Below the pieces are notes generated by a model. The model made no database searches. It was not told the origin of the DNA and worked only from the letters and a program-made list of their open reading frames with translations. A DNA stretch of 62,628 nucleotides, taken from NCBI GenBank assembly GCA_910579975.1, contig CAJTWU010000008.1, positions 1 through 62,628 on the forward strand, written 5' to 3'. Each line of letters begins with the position of its first letter. Position 1 is the stretch's first letter. The DNA is from an uncultured Vampirovibrio sp. (GTDB taxonomy: Bacteria; Cyanobacteriota; Vampirovibrionia; Gastranaerophilales; Gastranaerophilaceae). This document shows positions 61,749 to 62,628 of the stretch, in pieces. Both the position numbers and the translations under genes were made by a program.

Positions 61749-62534
61749 TTAAAAACAATATTTTTCCATTGCTTTAACAAAACCGTCATTATGTACAGTG
61801 TCGGTAATATAGTCAGCCTGTTTTTTTAGTTCTTCTGTTGCGTTTCCCATTGCTACCTTAATTCCCCCCGCTTTTAGGAGTTCAATATCATTATTTTGAT
61901 CTCCGATAGTAAGGATTTCTTCTTGTTTTAGTCCCCAATGCTTTTGCAAAAATCTCACTGCACATGATTTTGAAGCTTCTTTATTAGAAAATTCCAAAAA
62001 ATACGGAGTAGATTTTACTATGTATAAATCAGGAAATATTAAAGGTAATTCTTTTTCATATTTATCGATTTTTTCTGGTTCACTGTAATTTATTGCAAGC
62101 AATTTATTGATTTTATTCTTTTTAATTTCACCAAAAGATTTGATTTCAAAATGTGTATGCAGGTTGTTGCAGTATCTTTGAACCTCATAACAATCCTTTT
62201 CAGAATAAAGAATATCATTATTATAGAGATTTATATGAATATTTTCTTTCTTAGCCCAGCTTAAAATGCGTTCTGTTTGGTCTTTTGTCAAATATCTCTC
62301 ATATAAAATTTCATCATTATGTGTTACAAGCCCGCCTTGATAAGATACAACAGGAGTATCCAAACCCAAATCCTGAGCAATAAGTTTTGCCACAGCATTC
62401 ATTCTTCCTGTAACAAGAGCAACTTTTATTCCTTTTTTGCAAAGCTTTTTCACACAGTCTTTTACTCCTTGTGTAAAGTTTCCTTCAGGAATTAAAATAG
62501 TTCCATCGATGTCTGTTGCAACAAGTTTAATCAT
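61749..62534 (-). CDS. Cof-type HAD phosphatase
   Basis: 261 residues from ATG 62534. Motif I ATDIDGTIL (nucleophile Asp near residue 7), motif II ALVTGR, motif III Lys near 195 and motif IV GDQNNDIELL are all present, with the IIB-type cap in the middle (about 85-185). Members dephosphorylate sugar phosphates, flavin or pyridoxal phosphate; substrate not predictable. A longer frame to 62570 has a non-homologous head and overlaps a palindrome. Confidence 0.92.
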   Translation of the reverse strand: MIKLVATDIDGTILIPEGNFTQGVKDCVKKLCKKGIKVALVTGRMNAVAKLIAQDLGLDTPVVSYQGGLVTHNDEILYERYLTKDQTERILSWAKKENIHINLYNNDILYSEKDCYEVQRYCNNLHTHFEIKSFGEIKKNKINKLLAINYSEPEKIDKYEKELPLIFPDLYIVKSTPYFLEFSNKEASKSCAVRFLQKHWGLKQEEILTIGDQNNDIELLKAGGIKVAMGNATEELKKQADYITDTVHNDGFVKAMEKYCF

Positions 62535-62560
62535 AATTTTAATTGTAACTAAAACAAAAA

Positions 62561-62586
62561 CGCAACACAATGTATATTGTGTTGCG
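62561..62586. repeat. Perfect 11-base inverted repeat (operator or terminator)
   Basis: CGCAACACAAT and ATTGTGTTGCG are separated by GTAT. On the minus strand a T-rich run follows (TTTTTGTTTT), as in a terminator, but the next gene to the right reads the other way, so the hairpin sits between two divergent promoters. An operator is an equal possibility. Confidence 0.5.
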
Positions 62587-62619
62587 TAATTTAAGAATTA
62601 TATAGAGCGAGGTAAAAGC

Positions 62620-62628
62620 ATGAAAAGA
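62620..62628 (+). CDS. Start of a new gene leaving the window
   Basis: GAGCGAGG precedes ATG AAA AGA at 62620. Only three codons are inside the window; the product cannot be named. Confidence 0.5.

Noticed and set aside
1..62628. CRISPR array, prophage, IS element or integron
   Set aside because: No repeat-spacer pattern, transposase, integrase or inverted terminal repeats were seen on either strand.

Overview
The window is AT-rich DNA from a Gram-negative-type bacterium (it carries lpxA, and several proteins have signal peptides). The best fit is the non-photosynthetic cyanobacterial sister lineage Melainabacteria/Vampirovibrionia, probably an animal-gut Gastranaerophilales. This placement is an inference. 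It rests on low GC, housekeeping genes with standard code and Shine-Dalgarno starts, flagellar-type motA/motB without photosynthesis genes, and many lineage-specific proteins with a short N-terminal F-[QK]-[AS] motif. No IS element, prophage, CRISPR array or rRNA was seen. One tRNA (anticodon CAT) lies at 45772-45845.

Layout. 1-4555 (minus): a partial GH13-like protein that starts at a TTG, era, and a long acidic HerA-like protein with a PcrA/UvrD-type Tudor tail. 4663-8043 (plus): an M16 protein lacking its zinc site, an M14-like amidase, uppS and lpxA. 8044-8495 holds a terminator, a candidate small RNA unit and the fabI promoter. 8496-10027: fabI, a thioredoxin fold without cysteines and a 53-residue protein. 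10095-15584 (minus): two unknown membrane proteins and a GH13 enzyme in one operon. 15853-24650: lineage-specific proteins, a U32 hydroxylation protein, radical SAM, AI-2E transporter and an ABC ATPase. 24782-36229: D-2-hydroxyacid dehydrogenase, YhcC-type radical SAM, proS, a prepilin, trkA-trkH-def-(59-aa ORF)-fmt, an NfnA/SudB-like flavoprotein with a small Cys protein, and purA.

36204-43240 is the most striking region: eight touching or overlapping minus-strand genes. In transcription order they encode glycosyltransferase, nucleotidyltransferase, HPr-kinase-like protein, PqqD-like protein, glycosyltransferase, DUF4422, radical SAM protein and glycosyltransferase. Next to them, divergently, is an XRE regulator with ATAGTAT operator-like repeats between. 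The kinase/nucleotidyltransferase/PqqD-like trio recalls the tailoring genes of lasso-peptide clusters such as paeninodin, but no lasso cyclase is present. It may be an uncharacterised peptide- or glycan-modification system.

43848-45692 is a thiol-redox/metal group (thioredoxin, CcdA, C_GCAxxG_C_C, Cys/His-rich membrane protein). 45903-54553 (minus) is a block of eukaryotic-like or lineage-specific proteins: radical SAM, ankyrin (with an apparent 3' frameshift), ankyrin plus triple AAA, a divergent kinase fold and a Spy-like protein. 54657-60330 (plus) holds a sugar aminotransferase, a GGDEF variant, motA-motB, an unknown protein and a HEAT-like protein. 60367-62534 (minus) holds a HAD phosphatase and an anti-sigma/ECF sigma/Spy-like stress unit. 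A new plus-strand gene starts at 62620 and leaves the window.

Three of the lineage-specific genes (15853, 24351, 59359) share a TGTWAMA box exactly 34 nt upstream of a TTTATATA element, which suggests co-regulation.
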